A DNA stretch of 52,486 bases from DATDVC01 sp964601125 (lineage in GTDB: Bacteria > Patescibacteriota > Minisyncoccia > Phycocordibacterales > WO2-35-19): positions 1 to 52,486 of the forward strand of contig CAZRKB010000003.1 in assembly GCA_964601125.1 (NCBI GenBank). The letters run 5' to 3'. Made by a program: the position numbers and the translations under genes. The first letter of the stretch is position 1. Every line of letters starts with the position of its first letter. A model generated the notes under the pieces. That model was not told where the DNA came from. It did no database searches and saw only the letters and a list, made by a program, of their open reading frames with translations. Below are positions 14,822 through 22,893 of the stretch, piece after piece.

Positions 14822-15880
14822 CTATCCAATCAAGGCCAAAGAGATGCCCAAAATGGCGCAGATGGTCGAGAATACCCAATAACGCATGGTTATTTTGTAT
14901 GAAGGCCAGCCGATCGCTTCGAAGTGGTGATGGAGGGGTGCCACAAGGAAAACTTTTTTACCACGGATTTTTTTGGATAGAATTTGAACAAGGTTTGATA
15001 ATACGGTCACTACTAGCGGTAGGGCTACCACTGGCAATACCAAAAAACCGTACCCGCTACCCAACTTGTCGGTCATAAAGGCGACTACAGTAAGGGTGAC
15101 GGTCAGCCCCATTGTACCAGTTTCAGACATGTAAAATCTCGCAGGCGGGATGTTAAACCAAAGAAAAGCAAGGATACCACCAGAAAGAGCTGCGCAGAAG
15201 GCTGCAAGGTCAATTTGCTGCTGATAAAAAGCAATACCTCCATACGCGGCAAACATGGTGGCGAAAACTCCGCCAGCTAAGCCGTCGATCCCGTCTATTA
15301 CTCCCCCGGCGTAAATAAAAATAGCCGTCAAAAGGAAAAGTGCTATGAATAGAGGTCCTAAGAAAATTTCTCCACCAAAAGGCAAACCGATAGAAGTTAC
15401 GTCGAGTTTGTCATAAAACCAAAAGGCGCAAGCAAGCGAAATGATTGAAACTATAGTAAGCCTTTTTTTTAAAGACAGGCCGCCCTCGCTGGTTTTTATT
15501 TCAAGGTAATCATCTATAAGACCAACTAGCGCTCCGAGGAGTAGGGTGGCCAAAGGCACCCATGTTTGATTTCTCGAAAGAAAGTCTAGTTTGGTCATCG
15601 TTTCTCCAGGGAAAAATTTTGATAATATCCAAATACCGACAATAACAAATGCGGAGCTGAGCCAAATTACGATGCCCCCCATTCGTGGGGTATTGACCTC
15701 CTTTTCTTTGTGGAGTTGATTGAAAACAGAAGCCTCCTTTCCGTCCAGGGCAATTTTGCCTGCCTTCTTTTTCCACATCTGATTTTTATAAAGGAAATCG
15801 GTTAGGAATGGAGTGATGACGATCCCCGCTAGAAACGCGCTAACTGCCGGCAAAAAAACTTTTACTATGTCTATAATCAT
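14822..15880 (-). CDS. mraY: phospho-N-acetylmuramoyl-pentapeptide transferase
   Basis: 352 residues, about ten membrane helices. It transfers phospho-MurNAc-pentapeptide to undecaprenyl phosphate to give lipid I. The GLIDDYLEI motif (two catalytic Asp), DGIDGLAGG and the HHH loop PLHHHFEAIGW are present. The third catalytic acid, Asp in the canonical MGDxGS motif, is Glu here (MSETGTMGL). The gene starts 2 nt after the dacA stop and is followed by ftsW after a repeat-bearing gap. Confidence 0.95.
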   Translation of the reverse strand: MIIDIVKVFLPAVSAFLAGIVITPFLTDFLYKNQMWKKKAGKIALDGKEASVFNQLHKEKEVNTPRMGGIVIWLSSAFVIVGIWILSKFFPGETMTKLDFLSRNQTWVPLATLLLGALVGLIDDYLEIKTSEGGLSLKKRLTIVSIISLACAFWFYDKLDVTSIGLPFGGEIFLGPLFIALFLLTAIFIYAGGVIDGIDGLAGGVFATMFAAYGGIAFYQQQIDLAAFCAALSGGILAFLWFNIPPARFYMSETGTMGLTVTLTVVAFMTDKLGSGYGFLVLPVVALPLVVTVLSNLVQILSKKIRGKKVFLVAPLHHHFEAIGWPSYKITMRYWVFSTICAILGISLALIG

Positions 15881-15882
15881 TT

Positions 15883-16827
15883 TTAATTTTTAATTTCTGC
15901 CAAACTGGCCTCAACTAGTTTTAGAGTGTCAGTAAACCTACCCTCTTCGCTGGACCCGAGTACCGCAATGATAACTGGTCGGTTTAAACCTGCATCATAA
16001 GCGATTACCAAATTTCCGCCGGCAAGGTCAGTGAAGCCTGTCTTTGAAGCGATAACATTGGGTATTTGATCTATTGATATATTTGTATTTTCAGCTTGGT
16101 AAGTATTTAAGGCGCTTGCAAAAACCAGCTTATCGTATCGAGTAGCCCGCAGAACATCCGGCTTATTTTTTAGTGCGTATTCAAACAGGATCGCCATGTC
16201 TCTGGCCGATCCGTACGCTCCGCTTGAACTTTGGTTTATATCCAAACCGTGTTCGTTTAGAAACCGGCTATTCAAAAGTCCCAACTCCTTTGATTTGCGA
16301 TTCATTTCTTCAATGAAATCCTCACGTGTGCCAGCTGTTTTTGCTTCTGCTAGAGCGGCCAAAGCAAAAGCCCCATCATTTGATGAGGTGATCAGGGTAA
16401 AGTCTCTAAGGTCAGAAGCCTTCCACCTGTCTCCAACTAAAAGCAAAGAATCCCCCTCTGGCGCAAGATATTCGGGGGCGATTTCGATATCCTCGGTTTT
16501 TGATAAGCTTTCTGAAGCAACAATGGCAGTCATCACTTTGGTTAGAGAAGCGAGAGGTAACGGAGCATCAGCTTGTTTAGAAAAAATCTCCCGTTTGTTT
16601 ACTACGTCCCATACTATGGCGGCCTTGGCTTCAAGCTTTATGTTCAAGAAAGGATCGATTTTTTCTTCCGCTTCCACAAATTTTTCTGCAGTTAAGGATT
16701 TACTGCCTATTAAAATGATCACAAATACGATAATAGAAGTTAAGCAAAGGAAAGAGAAAAAATGAACAAAATATTTTGTCCTGTTTTCAATATTTAAAAA
16801 ATCTTTCCAATTATTGTTTGTTTCCAT
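15883..16827 (-). CDS. dacA: D-alanyl-D-alanine carboxypeptidase (S11, DacA-like)
   Basis: About 314 residues with an N-terminal membrane helix (about 25-47, LTSIIVFVIILIG). The serine beta-lactamase-fold triad motifs are in order: SLTK, SSND and KTGF. It trims the terminal D-Ala of pentapeptides outside the membrane. It ends soon after the catalytic domain, without the PBP5-type C-terminal beta domain and amphipathic anchor; the N-terminal helix serves instead. ATG at 16827 is preferred over the GTG one codon earlier. It overlaps the end of scpB by 17 nt and leads directly into mraY. Confidence 0.93.
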   Translation of the reverse strand: METNNNWKDFLNIENRTKYFVHFFSFLCLTSIIVFVIILIGSKSLTAEKFVEAEEKIDPFLNIKLEAKAAIVWDVVNKREIFSKQADAPLPLASLTKVMTAIVASESLSKTEDIEIAPEYLAPEGDSLLLVGDRWKASDLRDFTLITSSNDGAFALAALAEAKTAGTREDFIEEMNRKSKELGLLNSRFLNEHGLDINQSSSGAYGSARDMAILFEYALKNKPDVLRATRYDKLVFASALNTYQAENTNISIDQIPNVIASKTGFTDLAGGNLVIAYDAGLNRPVIIAVLGSSEEGRFTDTLKLVEASLAEIKN

Positions 16828-17344
16828 CACTTTCTTCTAAGGCCGCTCCAATTTTTTCTTTAAATGCTTCAAAATTTGGCAATTCTTTCAATTCTTTGAT
16901 TCCTATGTGGGCAAGCAAAGAAATTGTTGGTTTGTATTTAAAACCTTTTTCTGACTGGTCTTTTTCTATTAGCCCGCGCATAGCTAAATTTCTGATTACA
17001 AATGAAGAATTTACTCCTCTTATGTAATCGATTTCTCTCCTAGCGCTCGCCCCATTATAAAGTATTATGGCCAATGTTTCGAGGCCTGCTTTCCCGATCT
17101 CTTTGCTCATTTCCTCTTTTGATATAGCCTCAATCAAATCTTTCATTTCTGGAGCTGTAGCAAGCGCAACTTCGTTTTCTGTTCTGATAATGCAAACCCC
17201 TCTGTTTTTAAGATTTTGATCTAGCAGTTTTAAACCTTGCTCTATTTCGTTCTCGCTTACTTCAAGAGTTTTTGCCAACTTTTTTATTTCAACAGGCTCA
17301 TTTCTGTAAAAAAGCACCGCTTCAATTTTTTGTTCTATGTTCAT
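16811..17344 (-). CDS. scpB: segregation and condensation protein B
   Basis: 177 residues from MNIEQKIEAVLFY at 17344. Two winged-helix domains follow the usual ScpB order, with AGLETLAIILYNGASARREIDYIRG and SSFVIRNLAMRGLI being diagnostic. It pairs with ScpA to form the kleisin complex of SMC. A longer ORF start upstream would translate the palindromic repeat in the gap and is rejected. The GGGGGTGAT ribosome-binding-like site lies in the repeat itself. Confidence 0.95.
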   Translation of the reverse strand: MNIEQKIEAVLFYRNEPVEIKKLAKTLEVSENEIEQGLKLLDQNLKNRGVCIIRTENEVALATAPEMKDLIEAISKEEMSKEIGKAGLETLAIILYNGASARREIDYIRGVNSSFVIRNLAMRGLIEKDQSEKGFKYKPTISLLAHIGIKELKELPNFEAFKEKIGAALEESDGNKQ

Positions 17345-17351
17345 GTTTCTA

Positions 17352-17417
17352 TCACCCCCAACCCCCTCTCCTCGCTTCGCCAAGGCTTCGCCGGACGAGT
17401 ACATTAAGAGGGGGAGA
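17352..17417. repeat. composite palindromic repeat between scpA and scpB
   Basis: CACCCCCAACCCCCTCTCC flanks an inner GC-rich palindrome (GCTTCGCCAAGGCTTCGCC) and ends in AAGAGGGGGAGA. One repeat type appears nested in another. It fills nearly all of the 77-nt gap. Confidence 0.7.
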
Positions 17418-17421
17418 AAAT

Positions 17422-18150
17422 CTAATAATTTGGTACGCCTATATTTTCGCACTCCATCTCTATTTCTTCAAAATGGTTTTCTTGGGCCACACGTACCGCC
17501 CCTCTTTTTACTAGCTCAAGCATTGCAAGGAAGCTTACTATCACCTCGACCTTTTCGGCCTTTTCTTTTTTGCCTGAAAATTCTCCAAAACTCATGCGCA
17601 AACCTTTTCCGATCCTCTCCGACAATTTGTCGATCATTTCCTCAAGGCTTAAAACTTTACCCACTTTCATTTTCGGCAGCGCTTCATTTTTTGGGACTTT
17701 ATCGAGTGCCGCCAGAAGAGAATTTTTTAGATTTTCTAAATTGATTTCATTGGTAGGAGAAAAAACCACATTTACCATTCTTCGTTCTTTGGGTAAATAA
17801 AGAAAGTTGCCAAATATTTCACCCAAACCTTTTGCAAGTTCCTTGTATTTTTTATAAAGAGCCAGCTTGTTTTCAAGGTCCTCAATGCTCTCTTTTTCTT
17901 CTTCTGACAAGTCGAGCGTAGGCAAGAGAGATTTTGATTTGATAAGCAGAAGTGTCGAGGCGATCAAAATAAAATCGGCACTGTCTGCCATTGGAAATTC
18001 CTCGTGTTTTTTTATGTGCTCGATAAATTCATCAGCTACCTGAGCGATAGACACTTCGCTTATATGAAGCTTTCTCTTTTCTATAAGTTCAAGCAAAAGG
18101 TCGAGTGGCCCCTCAAACTCCCCCACCTTGACCTTAAAATCGGTTTCCAT
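17422..18150 (-). CDS. scpA: segregation and condensation protein A (kleisin)
   Basis: 242 residues. The N-terminus VGEFEGPLDLLLELIEKRKL is the SMC-neck-binding helix bundle. DSADFILIASTLLLIKSKSLLP is diagnostic (the longest conserved run lies at about residues 58-80). The C-terminal winged helix (VIVSFLAMLELVKRGAV) binds the SMC head. It is the first gene of the scpA-scpB-dacA-mraY-ftsW-murG run. An extended -10 lies 6 nt before the ATG. Confidence 0.95.
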   Translation of the reverse strand: METDFKVKVGEFEGPLDLLLELIEKRKLHISEVSIAQVADEFIEHIKKHEEFPMADSADFILIASTLLLIKSKSLLPTLDLSEEEKESIEDLENKLALYKKYKELAKGLGEIFGNFLYLPKERRMVNVVFSPTNEINLENLKNSLLAALDKVPKNEALPKMKVGKVLSLEEMIDKLSERIGKGLRMSFGEFSGKKEKAEKVEVIVSFLAMLELVKRGAVRVAQENHFEEIEMECENIGVPNY

Positions 18151-18156
18151 CTTGTT

Positions 18157-18165
18157 ATTCTAGCA
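18157..18165 (-). promoter_or_regulatory. extended -10 of scpA
   Basis: TGcTAGAAT on the minus strand, 6 nt before the scpA ATG. It overlaps the -35 region of a plus-strand promoter (TTGTTA at 18152-18157). Confidence 0.6.
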
Positions 18166-18185
18166 AGATTTGATATCATTTTAAA

Positions 18186-18251
18186 TCAACGGAACCTCTC
18201 CTGGTTTCGTATTCTCTTGTGTGCCTGGGCTGCAAACCAGGCACACTTTTT
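18186..18251 (+). ncRNA. candidate small RNA between scpA and aspS, ending in an intrinsic terminator
   Basis: A plus-strand promoter TTGTTA (18152-18157), 16-nt spacer, TGaTATCAT (TATCAT at 18174-18179) predicts a start near 18186. A 10-bp hairpin GTGTGCCTGG/CCAGGCACAC (18219-18246) followed by TTTTT ends it. Both neighbouring genes run on the minus strand, and on that strand the hairpin has no U-tract. The RNA would be about 65 nt. Alternatively the hairpin may simply end the aspS transcript, whose stop codon it abuts. Confidence 0.4.
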
Positions 18252-19668
18252 ATTTCTTTTTAATTTCAATACCGAGTTCGCGGAGTTGTTTTTCGGAAAG
18301 TTCTTTCGGAGCTTTCATAACAGCTGTTTGGCCGCCGCGAGTCATCGGGAAAGACTGAACTTCGCGGAGGAACGTTTCGCCGGTGAGGTTCATTATATTG
18401 CGTTCGACGCCAAGGGCTATGCCACCATGCGGAGGTGTGCCGTATTTAAACGCTTCAAGCATGTGACCCACGCTTTGCTCAATTTCATCGTCGGAGTAAC
18501 CCATTATTTTATAAGTCGCTCGCAAAATTTCAGGCTTGTGAGCGCGTATAGAGCCACCGCCAGACTCATAACCATTGCATACTAAGTCATATTGCGTAGT
18601 TAAAATTTGCTCGATGTTTTTACCCTCCATTAGCCACTCTAAATGTTCTGGAATGGGCATCGAAAATGGGTTATGGGTAAAAGTCCAGTTACCCTTTTCC
18701 ATACCACTTCCCTTTTCTTTGTCGGTCTTTTCAAAAAATGGAAAGTTAACTACCCAAGCATAAGCAAGTGTCTTGCCGTCTTTTTTTTCTTCTTCGGTGC
18801 GCATATCAAACTTATCAGCGCCGTATTTTTCCATAGCTTCTTTGTAAGGGATTCGGGGGAATGGCTTCTGTTTTATTTGGTAGCCGAGAGACTCCACCAC
18901 CTCAGTTACCATTGCTTCAACTGTGTTCATCACATCCTCCATTTCAACGAAAGACATCTCGATGTCGACCTGAGTATGTTCAAAGCCACGGTCGGCACGG
19001 AGGTCTTCGTCTCTCACCGCTCTCGCGATTTGGAAGTAACGTTCAAAGCCAGCAGTCATTAAAAGCTGTTTGTATTGTTGGGGCGACTGTGGAAGTGCAT
19101 AAAACTTGCCGGGGTTTAGTCGGCTCGGTACCACGAAATCGCGCGAGCCTTCTGGAGTGGACTCGGTCAGTAGTGGGGTTTCTATCTCGGTAAAAAACTT
19201 TTTAAAAAGATGTTCGCGTACTCTTTTTATAAACTCGCTTCGAAGTCTGATGTTTTTTTGCATCCGCTCGCTTCGGAGGTCAAGGTAACGGTATTTGAGA
19301 CGAGTATTTTCATCAATTCCCGAAGTGTCGCTTGTGATGTCGAAAGGTAGAGTTTCTGCTTCATTCAAAACTTCTATGCCTGTGATTTCAAGTTCTATAT
19401 CTCCATTTTGGACTTTGTCATTCACCATTTTCTCTGGCCTCTTGTTTACTTTGCCCTCTATCTTTACCACTGATTCATTCTTTATTTTTTTAGCTTTTTC
19501 TACCAACTCTCCCTTATTACTCAAAACTACTCCTTGGACCGTGCCAGTCATGTCTCTAAAATCAAAAAATACCATCTTGCCTTGGTCGCGGGCTACAGCG
19601 ACCCAACCAGATATTGACACTTCTTTACCTATATTTTCTTTTAAATCTTTTATGTAAGTTCTTTGCAT
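18250..19668 (-). CDS. aspS: aspartyl-tRNA synthetase, short form
   Basis: 472 residues from MQRTYIKDLKENIG at 19668; 34 extra upstream residues in the ORF are not conserved and are rejected. Class II: N-terminal OB fold (SISGWVAVARDQGK), motif 2 QIARAVRDEDLRADR, and motif 3 GIALGVERNIM. Bacterial-type AspRS is normally about 590 residues because of a GAD insertion; here KFDMRTEEEKK passes straight to AYAWVVNFPFFEK, so the insertion is gone. It may also aspartylate tRNA-Asn if GatCAB exists. An extended -10 lies 9 nt before the ATG. Confidence 0.95.
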   Translation of the reverse strand: MQRTYIKDLKENIGKEVSISGWVAVARDQGKMVFFDFRDMTGTVQGVVLSNKGELVEKAKKIKNESVVKIEGKVNKRPEKMVNDKVQNGDIELEITGIEVLNEAETLPFDITSDTSGIDENTRLKYRYLDLRSERMQKNIRLRSEFIKRVREHLFKKFFTEIETPLLTESTPEGSRDFVVPSRLNPGKFYALPQSPQQYKQLLMTAGFERYFQIARAVRDEDLRADRGFEHTQVDIEMSFVEMEDVMNTVEAMVTEVVESLGYQIKQKPFPRIPYKEAMEKYGADKFDMRTEEEKKDGKTLAYAWVVNFPFFEKTDKEKGSGMEKGNWTFTHNPFSMPIPEHLEWLMEGKNIEQILTTQYDLVCNGYESGGGSIRAHKPEILRATYKIMGYSDDEIEQSVGHMLEAFKYGTPPHGGIALGVERNIMNLTGETFLREVQSFPMTRGGQTAVMKAPKELSEKQLRELGIEIKKK

Positions 19669-19677
19669 ATAAAGCCA

Positions 19678-19686
19678 ATCATACCA
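19678..19686 (-). promoter_or_regulatory. extended -10 of aspS
   Basis: TGgTATGAT ends 9 nt before the ATG at 19668, inside the 25-nt gap after the ABC exporter gene and running into its stop region. Confidence 0.55.
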
Positions 19687-19693
19687 CTTATTT

Positions 19694-21472
19694 TTACTCC
19701 GGCAAGAAGCCACCTGCTTGGAGTTCCCAGAGTTTTTTGTAGAGGCTCTCCCTTTTTCCCAGAAGTTCATTGTGGGTACCTTCCTCTGTGATTTTACCTT
19801 GATCGATCACTACCACTCTATCCATTTTTCTTATTGTTGAAAGACGATGAGCAATTACTATTACTGTCTTGCCCTTCATTAATTTGTCGAGAGCGTCCTG
19901 GATTAAGTTTTCTGAATGAGAATCTAGGCTTGAAGTTGCTTCGTCGAGTATGAGAATGGGCGCGTTTTTAAGTATGGCTCGCGCTATGGCAACCCTCTGT
20001 CTTTCTCCGCCCGAAAGTTTAATGCCTCTCTCCCCTACATACGTTTCGTATTTTAATGGAAGTGAATCTATAAATTCATCGCAATGAGCCAATTTTGCTG
20101 CCTCCACGACCTCTTCATCAGTCGCACTTTCTTTCCCGTATCTAATATTTTCCATGAGTGTTCTGTGGAACAAAATCGGATCTTGCGGTACTAAGCTGAT
20201 ATTTTTTCGCAAACTGTCTTGAAAAACTGTTTTTATATCTTGCTCATCAATCTCGATTTTTCCTGAAGCCAGATCGTACATTCTCATAAGCAATCTCACT
20301 ATCGTTGACTTACCTGCTCCCGAAGGGCCTATCAGGGCAACTTTTTCTCCACCGTTGATTTTTAAATCGATTTTGTTTAAAACGTCTCTGGTCTCGTTAA
20401 ACGCAAAAGATATTTCCTTAAATTCTATTTTTCCCCCCGATACCAAAAGTTCTTTCGCTGTAGGCAAATCTTTCACTTCATAAGGAGTCTCCAAAATCTC
20501 AACCATTTCTTTGGAGTCAGCAAAGCTTTCGTAAGTATCTCTGATTATCCGCCCAAAATCCCACATTCGCTGAGCTAAAGCCACAACATAAACTTGTAGA
20601 AGAACAAACATGCCTATAGTAATTCTCCCTAGTTCCCAGTATTTTACGGCATAATAAAAGAGTAGAAATTCTACTATAAAAATCAACGCCACTTGGAAAC
20701 CATCTTTAAAAACGGCGATATCCCAACTTTTCTTCTGAACTTTTGCTTGGTTGTTGGTAACATCAGCAAAATCATGAGATTCTTTTGTAAAGCTAGCAAA
20801 AGTGGCTATGGTGTTTTGGTTTGTAATATTGTCAGCCAAATAGGCAGTTGTTCTTGAATCAGCTTTTGCTACAGCGATGTCAAATTTTAATCGATACAAA
20901 GAAAAAAAGTAATTATAAATTAGCATAACAAAAGCCCATGCGATAATCAGATAAGAAATTAACGGTTCATAAGTATAAACAACGATTATTGTGCCGAATA
21001 CCTGTATTACAAGTGGAATAAAATTGAAGATGAGTCGGTCATTTAATCTTTCGAATGAACGCGCGAATCTGCTTATTCTCTGAACTAACGCTCCAGTAAA
21101 GTTATTTGAGAAGAAAGAATAAGAGTGCTTGATCATATAATCAAAAGCCATTTGACGCTGGATAGCGTTGGTTTTTGATACAAAATTATTCATTACATAA
21201 AAACCTGTTTGTCGAAAAATCCATATGATCCCATGGATAATCAAAATCCAAGTAATTATCCCTATAAGTTCTGTTGCTACAAATGTTTTATCGACGGTTG
21301 TTTCAAAAAAATCAAAAAATTTCTTATAAAAGAGTGGCACAATGATTTCTAGTATCGCTGGTATAGTAAAAGCAATTATTGTATAAAAAAACTGCCATTT
21401 TCTTGGTTTTAATACTTCCCAAAAATATTTTAAGACGTCCCCGACGCCCACTTTAGGAGTTGGTGATTGCAT
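19694..21472 (-). CDS. ABC multidrug/lipid exporter (fused permease-ATPase)
   Basis: 592 residues, the half-transporter layout of MsbA/BmrA-type exporters that work as dimers. Six membrane helices occupy about residues 20-320. The nucleotide-binding domain follows: Walker A IGPSGAGKST, Q-loop VPQDPILFHRTL, signature LSGGERQRVAIARA, Walker B ILILDEATSSLD and H-loop IAHRLSTI. All catalytic residues are present. Substrate unknown; lipid or drug export is usual for the family. A -10 lies 8 nt before the ATG. Confidence 0.94.
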   Translation of the reverse strand: MQSPTPKVGVGDVLKYFWEVLKPRKWQFFYTIIAFTIPAILEIIVPLFYKKFFDFFETTVDKTFVATELIGIITWILIIHGIIWIFRQTGFYVMNNFVSKTNAIQRQMAFDYMIKHSYSFFSNNFTGALVQRISRFARSFERLNDRLIFNFIPLVIQVFGTIIVVYTYEPLISYLIIAWAFVMLIYNYFFSLYRLKFDIAVAKADSRTTAYLADNITNQNTIATFASFTKESHDFADVTNNQAKVQKKSWDIAVFKDGFQVALIFIVEFLLFYYAVKYWELGRITIGMFVLLQVYVVALAQRMWDFGRIIRDTYESFADSKEMVEILETPYEVKDLPTAKELLVSGGKIEFKEISFAFNETRDVLNKIDLKINGGEKVALIGPSGAGKSTIVRLLMRMYDLASGKIEIDEQDIKTVFQDSLRKNISLVPQDPILFHRTLMENIRYGKESATDEEVVEAAKLAHCDEFIDSLPLKYETYVGERGIKLSGGERQRVAIARAILKNAPILILDEATSSLDSHSENLIQDALDKLMKGKTVIVIAHRLSTIRKMDRVVVIDQGKITEEGTHNELLGKRESLYKKLWELQAGGFLPE

Positions 21473-21480
21473 GAATTGAC

Positions 21481-21486
21481 ATTTTA
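21481..21486 (-). promoter_or_regulatory. -10 of the ABC exporter gene
   Basis: TAAAAT on the minus strand, 8 nt before the ATG at 21472. It lies in the short divergent gap shared with the 21527 membrane-protein gene. Confidence 0.55.
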
Positions 21487-21526
21487 TCGATTTTCCATTA
21501 TTGTGTCAAATGGAGGAGGGTTAGAG

Positions 21527-21871
21527 GTGTTTGCTTGGGCGCTATTTTTTGTCGTCCTGCTGGGGGCGATGTTTTTTGAAACAAGAGATTGGGTTGCGGG
21601 GGCCGGTTTGGTTCTCGCTGTTCCTGTGGCGGGTATAACCAACAAAGAAAGAGGTGGTAAAATGCTTGAAGGCATGCTTGCAGCATTTATAGTCTTGGTG
21701 CTGCTGTTCCTCGGTTCTTGGGAAGTTGCACTGGCTGTAGCAACTTTCCTTTTGGTTATCATTTTGTCGGCCAAGCTTCTCAAACAGGCAAACCTCTTTC
21801 CTCATTTCGAAGAAGACGAGGAAGGGGAGGAAGAAGATGCTGCCGATGAAGGCATCATTCTACGCCGATAG
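21527..21871 (+). CDS. hypothetical membrane protein with acidic tail
   Basis: About 114 residues if translation starts at the GTG at 21527, which lies 7 nt after a strong Shine-Dalgarno GGAGGAGGG (21512-21520). An ATG at 21467 would extend it over the divergent gene and is unlikely. Three or four hydrophobic segments (AWALFFVVLLGAMFF, WVAGAGLVLAVPVAG, AAFIVLVLLFLGSW, VALAVATFLLVIILS) precede an Asp/Glu-rich cytoplasmic tail (EEDEEGEEEDAADEG). No family recognised. It converges on trpS with a 17-nt overlap of the 3' ends. Confidence 0.7.
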   Translation: MFAWALFFVVLLGAMFFETRDWVAGAGLVLAVPVAGITNKERGGKMLEGMLAAFIVLVLLFLGSWEVALAVATFLLVIILSAKLLKQANLFPHFEEDEEGEEEDAADEGIILRR

Positions 21872-22814
21872 CCTGTTTGGCTTCGGCAAGTTTAGGCCCA
21901 GCGACAGCGCGGGCCTTTTCCTTTCCTTCCTCTAAAACTTTTTTTATTAAATTTTCGTCCTGAGCAATTTCCTTTCTTTTTTCTCGCAAAGGTTTAATAA
22001 AGTTTTTCAAATCTTCAATAAGCATCTCTTTCAATTTTTTGTATTGACCCTTATTTTCATCATAAATTTTGTCGAGCTCGTCCGCTGGTCTAAAAAGTTT
22101 GTGGATGTAAAAAACATTTTCTGGGTACTCCGCTTTAGAGTCAGTAACTATCGCCATCACTTTTTCTTCTATTTCCCTATCTTCTGCAAAGAGTGAAATG
22201 TAGTTGCCATAGCTTTTACTCATCTTCCTGCCGTCAATGCCTGGCACAGTCTCAACATCCTTCATTATGTATTCTTCTGGAAGTTTGAATATATCTCGGC
22301 CGTAGGACGGACCAAAGATGCGGTTAAACTTTTCAGCTGTGTCGCGAGCAAATTCGATGTGCTGTTTCTGGTCTTGACCAACGGGGATAATGTCTGGGCT
22401 GTAGAGGAGGATGTCGGCCGCCATAAGCATCGGGTAAGTGAAAGTCCCCGCACTCACATCCTCTTCACCACCCTTTGCTACCGCGTCTTTATAAGCGTGA
22501 GCGCGCTTAAGGTATGGTACGGTGGTGATGGTGTCAAAAATCCATGCTAGCTCTGTGTGTTCAGCTACATCAGACTGTTTGAAGAGAATATTTTTTTCGG
22601 TATCAAACCCGAGAGCTAAAAAGTCGATAGCCACCTCTCTGGTTAATTCGGCCATTTCTTTTGCATTTTGGATAAAGTTGAGCGCATGGTAGTCGGCTAT
22701 CATGGCGTAAGTTTTGTATTCATTTTGCAGATTTATCATCTGCCTAAAATATCCAAAATAGTTACCAATATGTGGCCTGCCCGTCGGTTTTATCCCTGAA
22801 AGTATTGTTTTCAT
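21855..22814 (-). CDS. trpS: tryptophanyl-tRNA synthetase
   Basis: About 319 residues from MKTILSGIKPTGRPHIGNY at 22814 (HIGH motif PHIGN); a start six codons earlier is possible. KMSKSYGN is intact, and the central segments FKQSDVAEHTELAW and PVGQDQKQHIEFARD are diagnostic of class Ic TrpRS. Slightly short but complete. Its 3' end overlaps the convergent membrane-protein gene. Confidence 0.97.
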   Translation of the reverse strand: MKTILSGIKPTGRPHIGNYFGYFRQMINLQNEYKTYAMIADYHALNFIQNAKEMAELTREVAIDFLALGFDTEKNILFKQSDVAEHTELAWIFDTITTVPYLKRAHAYKDAVAKGGEEDVSAGTFTYPMLMAADILLYSPDIIPVGQDQKQHIEFARDTAEKFNRIFGPSYGRDIFKLPEEYIMKDVETVPGIDGRKMSKSYGNYISLFAEDREIEEKVMAIVTDSKAEYPENVFYIHKLFRPADELDKIYDENKGQYKKLKEMLIEDLKNFIKPLREKRKEIAQDENLIKKVLEEGKEKARAVAGPKLAEAKQAIGVE

Positions 22815-22893
22815 GTGATTTAGCGAAATCATGTCGTGCGATACGTCGATTGGAGCACGACCTTATTCTTAACTAAAGTATATCAATAATTAT

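Noticed and set aside
13648..14829. Longer N-terminus for FtsW starting at 14829
   Set aside because: The extra residues (HPHPSPCLMRGKK) are a translated palindromic repeat and overlap mraY; the ATG at 14757 has a -10 in front.
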